Source of the DNA: Phycisphaerales bacterium | Lineage (GTDB): Bacteria; Planctomycetota; Phycisphaerae; Phycisphaerales; UBA1924 | NCBI GenBank assembly: GCA_030149165.1 | Contig: JASBRY010000011.1 | Span: forward strand, 62,001-126,000 | Direction: 5' to 3' | DNA: 64,000 bases | Shown: positions 1 through 9,430 of the stretch, piece after piece | How positions within the stretch are numbered: the stretch's first letter is position 1 | How the letters are laid out: every line of letters starts with the position of its first letter | Notes under the pieces: generated by a model | Databases searched by the model: none | Seen by the model: only the letters and a program-made list of their open reading frames with translations | What the model was told of the DNA's origin: nothing | Made by a program: the position numbers and the translations under genes

Positions 1-86
1 TCAAGGTGCTGCCGCTCTCAAAGGTCATCGGCGATGTACGCGAGGATCAGGATCAAGACGCGATCACACCTCCAGACGAGAGATAG
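1..86 (+). CDS. C-terminal fragment of an upstream gene (partial)
   Basis: The third forward frame is open from the window edge to a TAG at 84-86 and encodes about 27 residues ending in ITPPDER. It stops 10 bases before the tadA start, a spacing typical of an operon, which is why I read it as the tail of a real gene. The fragment is polar and has no recognisable domain, so no function can be given. It may be chance coding; sequence left of the window would settle it. Confidence 0.4.
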   Translation, partial: KVLPLSKVIGDVREDQDQDAITPPDER

Positions 87-96
87 ATCAGCAGAC

Positions 97-576
97 ATGA
101 ACACGACTGAATCGACTCCAACTGAACTGGATCTGCGGATGATGCGACGAGCACTGGAACTCGCGGATCAAGCGCAGCAGATCGGTGAGGTCCCAGTCGG
201 AGCGGTGGTCTACGAAACAGACACCGGCACCATCCTCGGCGAGGGTTCCAACACACGCGAGTGCGACAAGAACCCCACAGGACACGCAGAGTTCACCGCG
301 ATCCTCAACGCGTGCAAAGCGATCGACGACTGGCGCCTGAATCATTGCACGCTCGTCGTCACGCTTGAGCCGTGTCCGATGTGCGCTGGATTGATCGTCA
401 ACGCTCGTGTTGGAAGGTTGGTTTACGGCGCGGATGATCCCAAAGCGGGAGCTGTGCGTTCGCTGTACAACCTTTGCGATGACGAGCGTCTGAACCATCG
501 CTCAGACATCATCGCCGGAGTGATGGCTCAGGAATCGTCCGAAGTGCTCAAAGCGTTCTTCAAGCGTCTGAGGTAG
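97..576 (+). CDS. tadA: tRNA-specific adenosine deaminase TadA
   Basis: Cytidine-deaminase-fold enzyme of 159 residues that converts adenosine-34 to inosine in the tRNA anticodon wobble position, in the cytoplasm. The zinc site is complete: His63 and the proton-shuttling Glu65 in the HAE motif, and Cys93/Cys96 in PCPMC. The early EVPVGAVV segment is typical of TadA. The ATG at 97 is preferred because the reading frame extends further upstream only across the tail of the preceding gene. Length is normal for the family. It is convergent with dnaA, with a 450-base gap between them. Confidence 0.93.
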   Translation: MNTTESTPTELDLRMMRRALELADQAQQIGEVPVGAVVYETDTGTILGEGSNTRECDKNPTGHAEFTAILNACKAIDDWRLNHCTLVVTLEPCPMCAGLIVNARVGRLVYGADDPKAGAVRSLYNLCDDERLNHRSDIIAGVMAQESSEVLKAFFKRLR

Positions 577-1026
577 GTTGGGGGGACGCACGCGATCGGG
601 ACTGATCTCTCGTGAGTGCTTCGATCATTGCTCTGAATACCAGCTACATCACTCCATTGGGTTATCCCACAGTTGCCCACACTCATGTGGAGTGCTCACA
701 CGATCTTGACACTTCGACTCATCGAGTGTCTCTTCTCTTTACCCTCAATTAGATAAGAATTCAGTGGTAGTCGTAATTAGAGCGCCCAAATGGTGAACAA
801 CAAGTACTCGAAATGCTATATATCCCTATCAATGATGCACTTACAGACGAAATAAGCGCCCACACAACCTGTCGGTTGTCTGTCGGTAATTGGACATAGC
901 GCTCGATCAAATTGTGTGTGCTCAGAGAGGCGCTTTGACAATTGTGCAGATGACAACGCGCATCGGAGCGCAATTCCGCGCTTATCCACGGCTTATCCCC
1001 AGAGTTGGAGACAACTGAAAGTGTGA
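577..1026. other. Intergenic region downstream of dnaA, candidate oriC
   Basis: This 450-base gap between the convergent ends of tadA and dnaA contains no gene. It holds DnaA-box-like words TTATCCACG (982-990), TTATCCCCA (993-1001) and TTATCCCAC (662-670), and an AT-richer stretch at about 735-870 that could unwind. An imperfect hairpin (GACACT...AGTGTC, about 709-730) followed by a pyrimidine-rich tract could end tadA transcription. The boxes are few and imperfect, and the strand composition further right does not support an origin here, so the call is tentative. Confidence 0.3.
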
Positions 1027-2532
1027 TTATGAGCCGGAACCGACACGCAGTCGTGACTCGATCGCGAGCACATCGCTGTGGAGTGATTCATCATCCTTGG
1101 ATTTGGAAGTGATCGTGCGTACGGCGTGCATGACTGTGGTGTGGTCGCGACCTCCGAAATGGGCGCCGACTTCTTCCAGGGAATGCCGCGTGTATTTGCG
1201 TGAGAGGTACATCCCGACCTGTCGAGGGAGCGCGATGGACTTGTGCCGGCGCTTGCCGAGGATCTCTGTGCGTTTGACGGAGTAGTACCCTGAAATCTCG
1301 GAGATGATCCGATCGATTGTGGGACCCGTGCCTTGGGCGCTGACAGCCGCGGCGAACTCGGCTCCGAGTGCATCGCGAGCCATGTCCAGGTCGATATCGC
1401 GTTTCTCGACATTCGCGTAGATCTGGAGCTTGGTGATCGCTCCTTCGAGCTCGCGGATGTTGGTGTCGATGTAGTGCGCGATCTCCGTCACGACGGGCTC
1501 AGGGAGCTTGATCCCGCGAGCATCCGCCTTGCGTTTGAGGATCTCGATCCGCGTCTCGAATCCCGGCTTCTCGACTTTCGCGACCAGTCCCCACATGAAT
1601 CGGGAGACCAATCGTTCTTCCAGATCCGGGATCTCTTCAGGAGGCGCATCGGACGAGAGGATGATCTGCTTGTTCGCTTGGTACAACGCGTTGAAGGTGT
1701 GGAAGAACTCTTCCTGCGTGCGATCGCGCTTCGCGAGGAAGTGGATGTCGTCGATGACGAGCAGGTCCACATCGCGGAAAGTGTGCCGGAACTCCGCCAT
1801 CTTCCCAGACTGCACGGCACTCATGAACTGGGTCATAAAGCCATCGCACGATACATAGTGCAGATTGATCCCAGGATTCTCTTGCGTGATGCGCAAGCAG
1901 ATCGCTTGGAGCAGGTGGGTCTTTCCGAGTCCGACCCCGCCGTGGATGAAGAGTGGGTTGTACGCGAATCCTGGATTCTCTGCGACGGCGACCGACGCGG
2001 CGTGCGCGAGTCGGTTATTGGGTCCGATGACGAACTCGTTGAAGCCGTAGTCCGGATTGATCGGGAGCGCGCCGCTCGAATCGAGTCTTGAGCGTTCGGA
2101 ACTCGCGTGGACGATCGGGGTCACGCCGAGGCTTTGCGAGTCTTTGAGTTCTTGATCGGAGAGTCCCGCTTCGTCGGACCATATGGACGATCCGCTTGAT
2201 GCGGCTGCAGGAGTTGGAGCCGCGGCTTTTTTAGTCTCGGCGCGTTTGGTGGTGATCGGGGATTCCCATTCGTCGTTTGGGCCGAGGAATCGGATCGCGA
2301 GGAGCTGTCCTGTGGTTTCTCCCAGCGCATCGTTGAACGCTTCGAGACATGTGCGGCGGAGATAGTCGCGATGCATGTCGCTCTGGGCGCGCACGCCGAA
2401 GGATCCGGACGCGATCCCGAGCGGCTCGAGTTCCTCGAACCACTTGCGCGTGTGTTCTGGATGGTTCAGCTTCACCTTGACAAGCACATCGTCGAGAACG
2501 CTGCGGTCATGCTGACGGTCCTGGATTCCCAT
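1027..2532 (-). CDS. dnaA: Chromosomal replication initiator DnaA
   Basis: Replication initiator of 501 residues that binds DnaA boxes and melts the origin with ATP. Domain I spans roughly 1-95. A linker of low complexity (about 96-150) joins it to the AAA+ core, with Walker A GGVGLGKTH at 198-206 and Walker B LLVIDDIHF at about 257-265. The C-terminal box-binding domain carries GGRDHTTVMHA from residue 460. The linker is Ala/Ser-rich and somewhat long. The ATG at 2532 precedes a sensible domain I, so it is taken as the start. It stands alone, with no dnaN or recF next to it. Confidence 0.97.
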   Translation of the reverse strand: MGIQDRQHDRSVLDDVLVKVKLNHPEHTRKWFEELEPLGIASGSFGVRAQSDMHRDYLRRTCLEAFNDALGETTGQLLAIRFLGPNDEWESPITTKRAETKKAAAPTPAAASSGSSIWSDEAGLSDQELKDSQSLGVTPIVHASSERSRLDSSGALPINPDYGFNEFVIGPNNRLAHAASVAVAENPGFAYNPLFIHGGVGLGKTHLLQAICLRITQENPGINLHYVSCDGFMTQFMSAVQSGKMAEFRHTFRDVDLLVIDDIHFLAKRDRTQEEFFHTFNALYQANKQIILSSDAPPEEIPDLEERLVSRFMWGLVAKVEKPGFETRIEILKRKADARGIKLPEPVVTEIAHYIDTNIRELEGAITKLQIYANVEKRDIDLDMARDALGAEFAAAVSAQGTGPTIDRIISEISGYYSVKRTEILGKRRHKSIALPRQVGMYLSRKYTRHSLEEVGAHFGGRDHTTVMHAVRTITSKSKDDESLHSDVLAIESRLRVGSGS

Positions 2533-2637
2533 CGTGGGTAGAGTCCTTACTGTGCGCTGCGAGTTGCTGTTGCCCCGCCGGGGTGTATGTGTTGCTCTTC
2601 GAGGAGAAGTCCAAACGCATAAAAACCGGCAACCCCT

Positions 2638-2667
2638 ACCGTACTAAGGACAGCATGGATTTGTCAA
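2638..2667 (-). promoter_or_regulatory. Candidate sigma-70-type promoter of dnaA
   Basis: On the minus strand a perfect TTGACA (2667 down to 2662) is followed after 18 bases by TACGGT (2643 down to 2638), a weak -10. Transcription would begin about 100 bases upstream of the dnaA start. The -35 match is strong and the -10 poor, so the site is only a candidate. Confidence 0.3.
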
Positions 2668-2803
2668 CCTTCTCGTTCAAAGACGGATGCGGTTGATGAA
2701 GAAATTTTCCAAAGGAGACGCCATCGCTTCTCGCAAGGCATGATGTTGACTCTGCTCCGAATGCTCGTGCGCCAAGTTTGACCGATGACGCTATTGTGTG
2801 TGT

Positions 2804-3946
2804 ATGCCTGACCTTGGAGTCCGACTCGCGAATATGAACCCTGAGGAGCGTGCTCAACTCATCGAGCGTGCTGCCGATGCATTGGTCAATCACCAGTGCG
2901 TTGTGCTCCCTACAGACACGCTGTACGGCTTGTTCACGCGCGCCGATCTGCAAGGATCACAACTCCTGGATCAGATGACCGGCAACCCCAATGTCCTCGA
3001 CGATCCAAAGATGACACTGCATCTTGCGGATCTTGAACAAATCATCGAACATCTAGTGCTTGATTCATCGACGACCAAACGATTGGTCCACACGCTGCTG
3101 CCGGGACCGACTCGGATTGTCATTGAACAACCACTCGATGCGATTGATCGTGTGTGCGAAGCGCTGTCGATCCCACGCGGCATTATTGATGACGGTCGTC
3201 ACATCGCGCTGCGGATTCCGGATCATCCGACATGCCGACAAATCTTGCGCCGAGCAGGTGTTGCGTGCGTCGCGCGTCGTCTGGGCGCCGCGGTTTGGGC
3301 GCAGGGGGAAGATCCTGGAACAGACATCAGCGCCGTTCCCGACAGTCCGAGTGATACGCAATCCGAGTTCCCGACACTCGTCGTCGATGATGGACAGACG
3401 CTGCATCAGCAACATTCCACGACAGTTCGACTGTCTATGGACGGGCGGATTGATGTCTCATCGACTGGCGTGCTGAGCGAACGAGAGGTGCTCGCGAATC
3501 TTGAGCGCCGCATCCTTTTTGTGTGCACCGGGAACACCTGCCGGAGTCCGATGGCGGAGGTCATCGCGCGGGATCTGGTCGAGAAACAGAAACCAAGCGG
3601 GATCACGACGATCATCCAGAGCGCCGGAGTCGCAGCCGGGAGTGGGATGGGCGCGACGCGCGAAGCCGTCGAGGTCGCCCATCAAATGGGACTGGACCTG
3701 ACCAAGCATCAATCCAGACCGATCACGCTGGAGATGATTGATCAAGCGGAGATCATCTATACGATGACCCCAACGCACGCGCAAGCCGTGATGACCATGG
3801 CTCCCAACTCAGTGCATAAGGTCTTTGTCCTCGACGAGCACGAGGGGGTTCCCGATCCGATCGGGCAAGGCATCGAAGTTTACCAACACACCGCTCAGAA
3901 GCTCAAAGAGCTGATCGAGCGCCGATTCGAGGAAATCAACGCATGA
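2804..3946 (+). CDS. Fusion of a degenerate YrdC/Sua5 domain with a YwlE-type low-molecular-weight phosphatase
   Basis: Two-domain cytoplasmic protein of 380 residues. Residues about 12-165 follow the YrdC/Sua5 pattern (PTDTLYG at 36-42, IPDHP near 138). However, the KxRP motif is replaced by TGNP, and the PSAN motif that should follow AGV by ARRL, so threonylcarbamoyl-AMP synthesis is doubtful. Residues about 235-380 form an LMW phosphatase with P-loop CTGNTCRS (Cys241, Arg247) and general-acid Asp351 in DPIG. The Thr at the fifth P-loop position (Thr245) matches the arginine-phosphatase YwlE rather than tyrosine phosphatases. Possible starts are GTG 2798, ATG 2804 and ATG 2834; the choice is uncertain. 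It overlaps rpiB by four bases, and the order ywlC-ywlE-rpiB mirrors the Bacillus locus. Confidence 0.85.
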   Translation: MPDLGVRLANMNPEERAQLIERAADALVNHQCVVLPTDTLYGLFTRADLQGSQLLDQMTGNPNVLDDPKMTLHLADLEQIIEHLVLDSSTTKRLVHTLLPGPTRIVIEQPLDAIDRVCEALSIPRGIIDDGRHIALRIPDHPTCRQILRRAGVACVARRLGAAVWAQGEDPGTDISAVPDSPSDTQSEFPTLVVDDGQTLHQQHSTTVRLSMDGRIDVSSTGVLSEREVLANLERRILFVCTGNTCRSPMAEVIARDLVEKQKPSGITTIIQSAGVAAGSGMGATREAVEVAHQMGLDLTKHQSRPITLEMIDQAEIIYTMTPTHAQAVMTMAPNSVHKVFVLDEHEGVPDPIGQGIEVYQHTAQKLKELIERRFEEINA

Positions 3947-4419
3947 GCACGCATTACAAGATCGCGATCGGTTCAGACCATCGAGGCAACGCCGCCGCGA
4001 ATCAGATCCTCGAGACTGTGAAGAATCTCGGACACGACGCATGGATCGTTGGTGATTGCGGCGAGCAGCCTTGCGATTATCCCGAAAAAGCATGGCAGGT
4101 CGGTCAGGAAGTCACCTCTGGGAAGGCGGATCGTGGTGTGCTGATCTGTGGCACTGGGATCGGGATGTCCATCGCGGCCAACAAGGTCAATGGATTGCGA
4201 GCCGCACTCGTTCATGATGAACTGACGGCACAGCTCTCGCGCTCGCACAACGACGCGAACATCCTCTGCCTCTCTGCGGATCTGCTCGGCGCAAGACTGA
4301 TGGACAAGATCATCGAGGTCTGGATCAAGACGCCATTCGACGGCGGTCGACACGAGCGACGCGTCAAGAAGATCGGATTGATCGAGCAGGGACTCAATCC
4401 GACCGAAGCAGCCGTGTGA
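3943..4419 (+). CDS. rpiB: Ribose-5-phosphate isomerase B
   Basis: RpiB/LacAB-family isomerase of 158 residues that interconverts ribose-5-phosphate and ribulose-5-phosphate in the pentose phosphate pathway. Visible signatures are GSDHRG (10-15), the catalytic Cys69 in CGTGIGM, and His102-Asn103 in SHNDAN. Length is normal. Its ATG overlaps the stop of the preceding fused gene (ATGA), so translation is probably coupled. Confidence 0.95.
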   Translation: MSTHYKIAIGSDHRGNAAANQILETVKNLGHDAWIVGDCGEQPCDYPEKAWQVGQEVTSGKADRGVLICGTGIGMSIAANKVNGLRAALVHDELTAQLSRSHNDANILCLSADLLGARLMDKIIEVWIKTPFDGGRHERRVKKIGLIEQGLNPTEAAV

Positions 4420-4421
4420 AG

Positions 4422-4463
4422 CAACTGTTCAAAACAGTTGTGAGTAGCCGCGCCGGACTACTC
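4422..4463. terminator. Tandem hairpins between convergent rpiB and PQQ-repeat genes
   Basis: A perfect 8-bp stem (CAACTGTT at 4422-4429 with AACAGTTG at 4433-4440) is followed by a second stem (GAGTAG at 4442-4447 with CTACTC at 4458-4463). Neither is followed by a clear T tract on either strand, so a terminator role for the two converging genes is inferred from position only. Confidence 0.3.
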
Positions 4464-7400
4464 GCTGCGGATCAGTACACTGACCTCACCAAACCCCACC
4501 ACGACCACGCCGTCCGCGGCTTGTGTGATGGTTGGTTGTCGCTGAATCGCGCTGGGGAGTTTGAGCTCGACCTGATCCATGATCCGCGCGTTCTCAAGAC
4601 TGAACATGCTGATCGGGATCGTCATCAATCGCTCATTATCAGTATCGGCGCGTCCGACCAGGACGACAGAGTCCGCGCCCCACGCGCCGTCGACATACGG
4701 CCGCATCGCGGGTTCAGGATCAAGTCCAAGTGTCTGACCTGATGGTTCGAAGATGCCGATACCGCCTGAGGCAACGATCGCGAGATGTTCAGCGCGTGCT
4801 TGCACATCGACCCAGCCGCGTTCGTAGACGCGTCCGAGTGTGTGGAATGAATCGCTGGGGATCTTGCCGTCGATCAGACCGATTGGCCAAAGGTTGACAT
4901 ACTCGTCGAGGACGACCAGCGAATCGTTGATGATCCACGCGGCGTTGGTGTTCAACAGGTTGTCGTTGCGGATGACCCAATCAAGCGTGCCGGTTCGTGT
5001 CGAGAGCGAGAGCACACGCTGCGAGGTCCCGACGATCAGACTCCCTGATGGCGCGACGCGAACCCAGCGTGGGGTTGAGGTCTGCGCATCCATCATCTGG
5101 ATAATCTGTCCTGTGCGCGCATCGATCGATGCGATGCGAGGTGAGCGGAGCAGGACCTCGCCGTGTTCCGGTGCGTTGTCGATGTGCGACATCCCGACGA
5201 CACCCAACACCCCTGACGACAGATCGACATCGTGCACACGATTGATCGGGAGGTCTTCTGTCCAGAGCACCTGTCCGGTGAGCAGATCAATCGCGCCGGC
5301 GCGTCCGATCCGATCCACCAGCGCGAGCACCGAACCATCCGAGGTGCTGAGCATCTGGAACAACGGCACAACGCCTTCGGTCGGAGACGAGAACTGCCCA
5401 TCGATCTGAGCCGCACGATCGGGGACGCGTGTCGATCCCTCGAACAGGCGCTGTCCCATATTCTCAAGTTTCCAGCGTGTCTGACCGGTCGTAGTTTCGA
5501 TAGATTCGATCCAGCCGCCATCGGGATCATCGCCATCAGGCGCCCAGAACAGGATCGTCTGGAACTCGTTGTGCACGACGACGATTGGTGGATGCACTCC
5601 GGGAGCGCGCCGAGTCCAGAGTTGCTGAGGATTCGTCTGATTGAATCGGATCATCCGGACCTGCGCCAGTTGAGGCGCGAAGAACACCATGGTCTCAAAG
5701 TCGCTCCGGATCGGAGATTTCACAGGAGAGCCGGTCAGCAGGATCGGGGATTCATCGAGCGTGAGTGTGCTCCCCAGCGCCGGCGCGAGTTGTCCAGAGG
5801 AGAGACCGATCGAGAGCGATCCCGCATCGATCGTTTGTCCCTGAACAGTGATCGTGATGTCTGGATAGGTGCTCGAGAGCCGAGCCGCGACGCGTGACGC
5901 TTCGCTCTGGCGCTGCGATCCGATCAATCCCTCGACGAGCGAGGACGCGAGTGCATCGATTGTTGATTGCTCGATTTGAACATTGAGCGAAGAGAGCGCT
6001 TCGATCGAATCCATCCCGGACTGTGCCGCGCGGACAGATGCGGGCGCGTTGTCCGATTGCAACCAACGCTGAGCGGCGTTTGACCACGCGATTGGTGTGC
6101 TGGGCGCCCAAGGATACATCCGCGCGATGCGCTCGAAAGATTCAGGAGATGAAGTCGGCGCCTGCGCCTGAAGATCCGCGAGCGCGAGCTCATCGAATAC
6201 TCGGCACGCGCCGCGACCGTGCTCAGCGACGATCTGATTCAGTTGGTTTGTGGCCTCGATGTCGGCGCGGATCGCGAGGCCGTTGCCTTGCCACATCCCT
6301 GAGGAGATCGCGTCGTTCTGGAGCACCTCGTGGTACACGCGCACGGCTTCTTCGATCTCACCCAACGCGCTGCGCCAAGCACCGGTCACCATCTGCTGCG
6401 CGAGTGTTTGTCCCTTCGTCCGCGCCACGCGCTGGGAACGATCGAGCAGGTCCTCGCGGATCTGACTGGAGATCACAGCGAATCCCGCTCGCGCCGGATC
6501 ATCTGGAAGACCGATCATGTCGATCAGAATCTGGAAGAGCCGTTCGCGCGCCTCGCGCTGCGGTTCAGATGGCGCAGTGCGCAGCATCTTGATTGATTGG
6601 TCGATCGCCGGGATGATCTGATCGAGGTTTCCTGATCGGTACGCAAGATCCGCGAGCGTGATCGACGCGTGCGTGTCATTGTGTGACTGGATCCGTTCGC
6701 TGAGCAGCTGCTGCGCGATGTCCCATGAGAGGTAGCTGAACACCTCGTTCTCGTCCGCGATCACGACCTGTCCATCGAGCGCGACGAGGTTTCCGGAGTG
6801 TTCGAGCAAGACCGAATCGCGCACACCTGTTCGTGTGCTGTCCAGCAGACTCAATCCATCCTGGATCGGGACCATCAGTGTTGATCCTGAACTGGTCACG
6901 CGTCCGACAATCGCGGAGCGTCCATCGCCTGTCGGGGTGAGCAGCTGCGGACGATTCACACCAAACTGATCCAGCGAGTGCATCGTGATCGTGGTCTTAT
7001 TGATGCACGCGAGCTGGGTCGGTGTTTCGAGCAGGTAGAGTCCCTGTCCGGTGTTCATCGCACGCGCCGAGCCCGTGCGTTCTCCGGTGCGCTTGTTGAA
7101 TCGGTCGATGCGTGTTCCCGCGACATCGAGTATGTACACCTCATCACCACGAACGATCGGGGTTGACACAGTCCAGGGCTCACGCTCGTAGCGCGCGTAG
7201 ATGTCCGAAGTCGGCATCGTCCGCGCCCACAATACCTCGCCGGTCGGGGTTTCCACAGCGCAGACCAGTCCGATCATGTCGGTCCAGTACACGACCCCAT
7301 CATCGAGCATCCCTGAGTGGGAGATCTGTCCGATCTGCTGGAACGGGAGTGATCCGGCGCTCCCGATCTCGCGTGTCCATTGATGATCAAAGTTGCGTCG

Positions 7401-8714
7401 ATTGATCCCAACGAGCGAGAGTGCGACGAGGCGCTCCCTTCTGAGGTTCTTGCGTGCGGCGAGGATAAGCGTGTCGCCATCGACAATGATCGATCCTCGG
7501 ACTGTAGATCCAGCGAGATCCGGATCGATCTCCTCGATTGTTGTCGATTTGAGAATCGCGCCGCTCTGGAGATCGATCGCGAGGATCCGATTATCTCCCG
7601 TGCGTCCACCTGTCCGCGCCAATCCCGCGGCGACATACACAGTCCCATCCGCGATCGTCACGCTCGAGAGGTCTTCGACTGTCCGCGCGATCCGTGAGCG
7701 CACACCCCGGCTCGTCCGGTCTTGCTCTTCGGTATCCAGTGAGGTCGTGGTCACGCGCCAGCGCGGACGCAGCGTGAAGCGATCGAAGCACGAGATCGTG
7801 ACGCCGTCGTTGGTGATGAGCGAATCGTCCATCACGACAGGCATCGACCAAGGTTTGGGCTGCACAACGGCGCCTGATGCTGGCGCTTCATCAATCCCAA
7901 TCAGTTCGTCACTGGTTGGAGGAGGCGTCAAGAACGAACGCGCGATCGGCTTGGGAACCAATCCCTGCAATCGGTATTCATCCGCATCAGCATCGATCGG
8001 CGACCAACGGAGCGAGGTGATCTCACGATCAGCTTCTTCAGGCGGCGCGAACGGCGAGGCATCGCGGATCTCTTCGCCGGCGAGTTCAGACCATGATCGG
8101 AGGAGTTCGCTCGAACGCTCGCTCGGAGTGGCGCGATGGATCGTGCGCGCCAGTTTCATCGCTCGTCGTGCATTCTCTGTAGCATCGGGATGATCGAGCA
8201 GCCGTTCAAGCTCACGCATCGAGCTCGCGAAACGAGCGGCTTCAAGCAGCACCTGCGCGTGATTCAGTGACGCGTCGCATCCAGACGCCGTGAGCCAATA
8301 CATCGAGCGAGCGGATCTCCAATCGCCCTCTTCGTTGAGTCGTTGTGCTTTGGGGGTGTTAATGCGTCGGTACGATTCGAGCAACTCCGCATCGGATGCG
8401 AGCACTGTGTGGATGCGATGACGCACTGGGATCGAGACGCCGAGGTCGTTGCCGTCGTCGATCAAGCGGTCTCCCGAATCGATGATGAGCTGCGACAACG
8501 AACGCGCGGCTTCCGCGTGACTCCCCTGAGCACTCAGCGCCAGCGCCCGCTCGATGGTCTCCAGCGCGACCGGAGCATCCGCGAGATAGACAGGATTCGT
8601 CGGCGCTGCTTGCGGGACTACTTGTGCGTGTGACGGAGCCGCAGCGATGAAGCACACTAGACCAAGCACGCTCGTCAACAGCGTTTGAGCGGAGTTGGGG
8701 TGTTTTTTGGTCAC
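4458..8714 (-). CDS. Very large exported PQQ-like beta-propeller repeat protein
   Basis: About 1418 residues with an N-terminal signal peptide (hydrophobic TSVLGLVCFIAAA followed by SHAQ). Two stretches carry BamB-like/PQQ repeats of the type DxxTGxxLW, roughly residues 290-660 and 1040-1400. Examples are ETPTGEVLWAR, DLLTGQVLWTE and STRTGTLDWVI. The middle, about 660-1030, is helical and TPR-like in character. The likely place is the periplasm or cell surface. No enzymatic residues of quinoprotein dehydrogenases are evident. A GTG start at 8714 is chosen because GGAG lies 11 bases upstream and the signal peptide follows; TTG at 8720 (5 bases from the GGAG) and a TTG further upstream are alternatives. 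The substrate and role are unknown. Confidence 0.8.
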   Translation of the reverse strand: MTKKHPNSAQTLLTSVLGLVCFIAAAPSHAQVVPQAAPTNPVYLADAPVALETIERALALSAQGSHAEAARSLSQLIIDSGDRLIDDGNDLGVSIPVRHRIHTVLASDAELLESYRRINTPKAQRLNEEGDWRSARSMYWLTASGCDASLNHAQVLLEAARFASSMRELERLLDHPDATENARRAMKLARTIHRATPSERSSELLRSWSELAGEEIRDASPFAPPEEADREITSLRWSPIDADADEYRLQGLVPKPIARSFLTPPPTSDELIGIDEAPASGAVVQPKPWSMPVVMDDSLITNDGVTISCFDRFTLRPRWRVTTTSLDTEEQDRTSRGVRSRIARTVEDLSSVTIADGTVYVAAGLARTGGRTGDNRILAIDLQSGAILKSTTIEEIDPDLAGSTVRGSIIVDGDTLILAARKNLRRERLVALSLVGINRRNFDHQWTREIGSAGSLPFQQIGQISHSGMLDDGVVYWTDMIGLVCAVETPTGEVLWARTMPTSDIYARYEREPWTVSTPIVRGDEVYILDVAGTRIDRFNKRTGERTGSARAMNTGQGLYLLETPTQLACINKTTITMHSLDQFGVNRPQLLTPTGDGRSAIVGRVTSSGSTLMVPIQDGLSLLDSTRTGVRDSVLLEHSGNLVALDGQVVIADENEVFSYLSWDIAQQLLSERIQSHNDTHASITLADLAYRSGNLDQIIPAIDQSIKMLRTAPSEPQREARERLFQILIDMIGLPDDPARAGFAVISSQIREDLLDRSQRVARTKGQTLAQQMVTGAWRSALGEIEEAVRVYHEVLQNDAISSGMWQGNGLAIRADIEATNQLNQIVAEHGRGACRVFDELALADLQAQAPTSSPESFERIARMYPWAPSTPIAWSNAAQRWLQSDNAPASVRAAQSGMDSIEALSSLNVQIEQSTIDALASSLVEGLIGSQRQSEASRVAARLSSTYPDITITVQGQTIDAGSLSIGLSSGQLAPALGSTLTLDESPILLTGSPVKSPIRSDFETMVFFAPQLAQVRMIRFNQTNPQQLWTRRAPGVHPPIVVVHNEFQTILFWAPDGDDPDGGWIESIETTTGQTRWKLENMGQRLFEGSTRVPDRAAQIDGQFSSPTEGVVPLFQMLSTSDGSVLALVDRIGRAGAIDLLTGQVLWTEDLPINRVHDVDLSSGVLGVVGMSHIDNAPEHGEVLLRSPRIASIDARTGQIIQMMDAQTSTPRWVRVAPSGSLIVGTSQRVLSLSTRTGTLDWVIRNDNLLNTNAAWIINDSLVVLDEYVNLWPIGLIDGKIPSDSFHTLGRVYERGWVDVQARAEHLAIVASGGIGIFEPSGQTLGLDPEPAMRPYVDGAWGADSVVLVGRADTDNERLMTIPISMFSLENARIMDQVELKLPSAIQRQPTITQAADGVVVVGFGEVSVLIRSE

Positions 8715-8903
8715 TTTCAAGTGTTCTCCATCAATGGTCTGAACGCACAACTTCCGAGAATATCGCGTCTGGATCCTCTCTCAATGTACCACCTGATCGG
8801 GTAGCAGGTTTGGCCCAAATGCGACAAGACCGAGAACTTTCACGCGTTGGGTTCTTTCATCTCCTCAAGAATATTCAGGAGATTTGGGTCGATCTTCTGC
8901 CTT

Positions 8904-9368
8904 ATGAACAAGCGTGCACCCATCGCGCCGTCGGCTACTTCGGCTCTGATCGCGCCATTCGCCAATCGATCGTCCAGGGTCATCGTGCTGATCGCACTGA
9001 TCGCCGTGATGTCGATGGTGGATCTCTACCTCACGATCCTTTATGTCACACACACAGGGATGAACGAAGTCAATCCGCTCGCGCGTGCGATGATGGAGTA
9101 CCAGTCCCCAGCTGTTCTGGGAATCTGGAAGATCGCGACCGTGCTGCTCGGAGTCGGGATTCTCGCGATCATCCGCACCAAACGCAGCGCCGAGCTGGGT
9201 GCCTGGATCGGATGCATGATCCTCGCTCTGCTCATGTCGCATTGGGTTTCGTACATCAACGAGCACGCGCGGATCTCGCAGGATCCGCTGTATACCCAAG
9301 CACTCGCGGGTCCTAACTTCGTCCATATGCCGACCGGGATGGGGCGATCCGGGATCGTGATCCCCTGA
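8904..9368 (+). CDS. Small integral membrane protein, DUF5658-like
   Basis: A protein of 154 residues with three hydrophobic segments: VIVLIALIAVMSMVD near 26-48, GIWKIATVLLGVGILAII near 72-90, and GCMILALLMSHWVSYI near 100-118. The pattern of Asp-Leu-(Tyr)-Leu-Thr in helix 1 followed by NEVNPLARAMM resembles DUF5658 membrane proteins, whose function is unknown. The ATG at 8904 is preferred over one at 8847 because the added segment has no conserved character. The gene is divergent from the PQQ-repeat gene and is followed by a lipoprotein gene. Confidence 0.65.
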   Translation: MNKRAPIAPSATSALIAPFANRSSRVIVLIALIAVMSMVDLYLTILYVTHTGMNEVNPLARAMMEYQSPAVLGIWKIATVLLGVGILAIIRTKRSAELGAWIGCMILALLMSHWVSYINEHARISQDPLYTQALAGPNFVHMPTGMGRSGIVIP

Positions 9369-9430
9369 TCCTGCATCATTGAGTCGGTCCGGATCCGAGC
9401 GAACATCTCCCAGCGTGCATACGCTCGGAT

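Noticed and set aside
4458..8714. PQQ-dependent dehydrogenase
   Set aside because: Repeats are BamB-like, but the protein is twice as long as quinoprotein dehydrogenases, and the PQQ/metal-binding residues and disulfide pair were not seen.
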